Assembly: GCA_021604825.1 (NCBI GenBank)
Contig: BQJS01000108.1
Location: 1-15,831, forward strand
DNA: 15,831 nt
From: Phycisphaerae bacterium
GTDB taxonomy: Bacteria > Planctomycetota > Phycisphaerae > UBA1845
Direction of reading: 5' to 3'
In this document: piece by piece, positions 14,701 to 15,831 of the stretch
How positions within the stretch are numbered: position 1 is the stretch's first letter
Layout of the letters: the number at the start of each line of letters is the position of its first letter
The notes under the pieces: generated by a model
The model's database searches: none
What the model was told of the DNA's origin: nothing
The model's input: the letters and a program-made list of their open reading frames with translations, nothing else
Made by a program: the position numbers and the translations under genes

Positions 14701-14759
14701 ATTATAGCCAATTAGGGCCAATTAAGTCAAATTTTGGCTCTAATTGGCTCCGTAATTGG
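14701..14759 (-). promoter_or_regulatory. fic promoter with four-copy TAATTGG operator
   Basis: On the minus strand, TTGACT (14730-14725) and TATAAT (14706-14701) are separated by 18 bases. The spacer contains two direct TAATTGG copies (14724-14718 and 14714-14708). Two more copies in opposite orientation lie upstream of the -35 (TAATTGG on the plus strand at 14741-14747 and 14753-14759). Occupancy of the spacer copies would block RNA polymerase, so repression is likely. The winged helix of the Fic protein itself is the obvious candidate binder, by inference. Confidence 0.7.
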
Positions 14760-14856
14760 ATATGTTCACTTTGAATGAATTCCCAGCGCCGCTGTGACTG
14801 TAGCCGGATTTGGGGGTGATCGAACATAGCGGTGTTGGGAGATACTTGCGCATGAA

Positions 14857-14896
14857 AAAGCCCCCGAGCGAATTGTTGCTGTCGCTCGGGGGCTTT
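14857..14896 (-). terminator. Rho-independent terminator of the FG-GAP repeat gene
   Basis: A perfect 15-bp stem, AAAGCCCCCGAGCGA (14857-14871) with TCGCTCGGGGGCTTT (14882-14896), has a 10-base loop. Read on the minus strand it is followed by a run of five T, about 25 bases after the stop at 14921. Confidence 0.92.
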
Positions 14897-14920
14897 CGTT
14901 TCTGTCTTGCTTTGGCTTTT

Positions 14921-15829
14921 CTAGAAGCCGGTGTTTAGGAACAGGACTAGGGCGTCGTTGGATAGGCCGCTTAGGGCGTTGCGGTCCAGGGTTCCTACTA
15001 TGTCGTTTCGGCCGTCACCGTCTACGTCGATGATTAGCATGGTGTTTACCAGCGTGCCGCCCGTTGCTTGCGGGTTGGCGTTTGGATCGGTGATGACCGT
15101 TTGACCGGTGGCTGGATCGACGGTGGTCGTCGGATCACTTTGCGGGTCACCGGCTGGGTCGGCTTCTGGCGGGGGGCCATCATCGATGATTAGGCTTTCG
15201 CGCCAGAGTTCGAACGTGCTGTTCGGATCGGTGCTGCTAAACGGCGTGAACCATGCGACGGCACCTTCAGCCGCGATGGCTGCGTCGAGTTTCCCGTCGC
15301 CCGTTAAGTCACCCAGGGCGATCGCGCCCGGCGCACGTTCGGCAAATTCCGCGACCGTGAACACCTGCCATGGACTGCGGATGAACGTTGCGGAAGGTGA
15401 TGCCGGCCGGCGGAACCACTGGATCACTTTGCCAGCCGACGATCGTACCATCACGTCTTCGCGGCCGTCACCATCGATGTCACCAAGTTCGATGACGTTT
15501 GCATTGGTGGCGATCTGACCGACCGGTGCGTGGGGCGGCCAAAGTTCGAGAACGTTGCCGTCGGCACCGAAGCTCAGCGGATTTGGAAGCCATCGAATGT
15601 TTGCATTCTTGGCATTCGGGAACGTCACGATGACATCGTTGTCGCCGTCGTCATCGACGTCGGTGATGCGAAGGTCGCTGACCTGCGGGCGGTCCTGGTG
15701 AATCGTAAAGCGCGCCCAGTTCTCCGGGTTGCGAGCCGTCGCGCCGCCGGTGTTCGGGTAGACGTCAACGCGGTTGGTTTCTGGTTCGACGGCTGGGTCG
15801 CCTTCCGGGCTGTTGAGTGCGACGACGAT
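14921..15829 (-). CDS. FG-GAP/VCBS repeat surface protein (5' end outside window)
   Basis: The frame is open through the window edge, giving 302 residues of the C-terminal part. Four FG-GAP/VCBS-type calcium-binding repeats are visible, each with a D-x-D-x-DG-x-x-D loop: TDVDDDGDNDVIVTFP, GDIDGDGREDVMVRS, GDLTGDGKLDAAIA, IDVDGDGRNDIVGTL. Such repeats build beta-propeller surface proteins in planctomycetes. Between the last two is a linker rich in Asp, Pro, Gly and Thr. The terminal residues FLNTGF carry no sorting signal. The enzymatic or adhesive role, if any, lies in the missing N-terminal part. Confidence 0.85.
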   Translation of the reverse strand: MVVALNSPEGDPAVEPETNRVDVYPNTGGATARNPENWARFTIHQDRPQVSDLRITDVDDDGDNDVIVTFPNAKNANIRWLPNPLSFGADGNVLELWPPHAPVGQIATNANVIELGDIDGDGREDVMVRSSAGKVIQWFRRPASPSATFIRSPWQVFTVAEFAERAPGAIALGDLTGDGKLDAAIAAEGAVAWFTPFSSTDPNSTFELWRESLIIDDGPPPEADPAGDPQSDPTTTVDPATGQTVITDPNANPQATGGTLVNTMLIIDVDGDGRNDIVGTLDRNALSGLSNDALVLFLNTGF

Positions 15830-15831
15830 AT

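Overview
The window looks like chromosome from a planctomycete, most likely of a Phycisphaerae-like lineage. This is inferred from gene content, not from a marker gene. The pointers are: a membrane-anchored Ser/Thr-kinase-type protein with kinesin-light-chain TPRs; small membrane proteins ending in the CGY(N/D)LTGN...CxECG zinc ribbon; a PEP-CTERM protein made of HAF-type repeats; a PQQ-like beta-propeller secreted protein; an FG-GAP/VCBS surface protein; an ECF-type sigma factor; and a 'CFTGP ... DxDSDGDVDLADL' dockerin-like tail.

Layout. Positions 2-1828 (+) are the 3' part of a TPR protein. Two small + strand genes follow: a SEC-C zinc-motif protein (2086-2547) and a DUF1415 protein (2644-3225). 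An rlmB-like rRNA methyltransferase lies on the minus strand (3346-3909); its N-terminal domain is missing. A gene-poor stretch (3910-4250) contains a long inverted repeat. A HAF-repeat PEP-CTERM protein (4251-5414, -) is divergent from a secreted beta-propeller protein (5654-7000, +), which is followed by two tandem paralogous membrane zinc-ribbon genes (to 7838). A decayed third zinc-ribbon copy faces them from the minus strand (7840-8048), next to tRNA-Arg(ACG) (8100-8173, -). Positions 8174-8848 are non-coding and hold an 18-bp tandem repeat and a leader hairpin. A large glycine-rich lipoprotein (8849-11125) ends at a strong terminator. An ECF sigma factor (11339-11959) and a membrane protein with one extracytoplasmic Ca-binding dockerin-like loop (12056-12505) form a probable two-gene operon with its own terminator. 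On the minus strand follow an AT-rich HEPN/AbiU2-like gene (12698-13417) and a class II Fic protein with a C-terminal winged helix (13644-14693). The window ends in an FG-GAP repeat protein (14921-end, -) with a strong terminator.

Most interesting signals. (1) Two genes, the sigma factor and fic, have near-consensus promoters (-35, 18-bp spacer, -10) placed so that transcription should start at or beside the ATG, which predicts leaderless mRNAs. In both, the 18-bp spacer contains operator-like symmetry: a perfect 12-bp palindrome for the sigma gene, and two TAATTGG copies for fic with two more inverted copies upstream of its -35. (2) The sigma factor is paired with a one-pass membrane protein bearing a calcium-loop module, a candidate unconventional anti-sigma or sensor. 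(3) The Fic protein and the HEPN-like protein, the latter clearly AT-rich relative to its surroundings, form a possible accessory toxin/defence-type cassette. None of these functions is proven by sequence alone.
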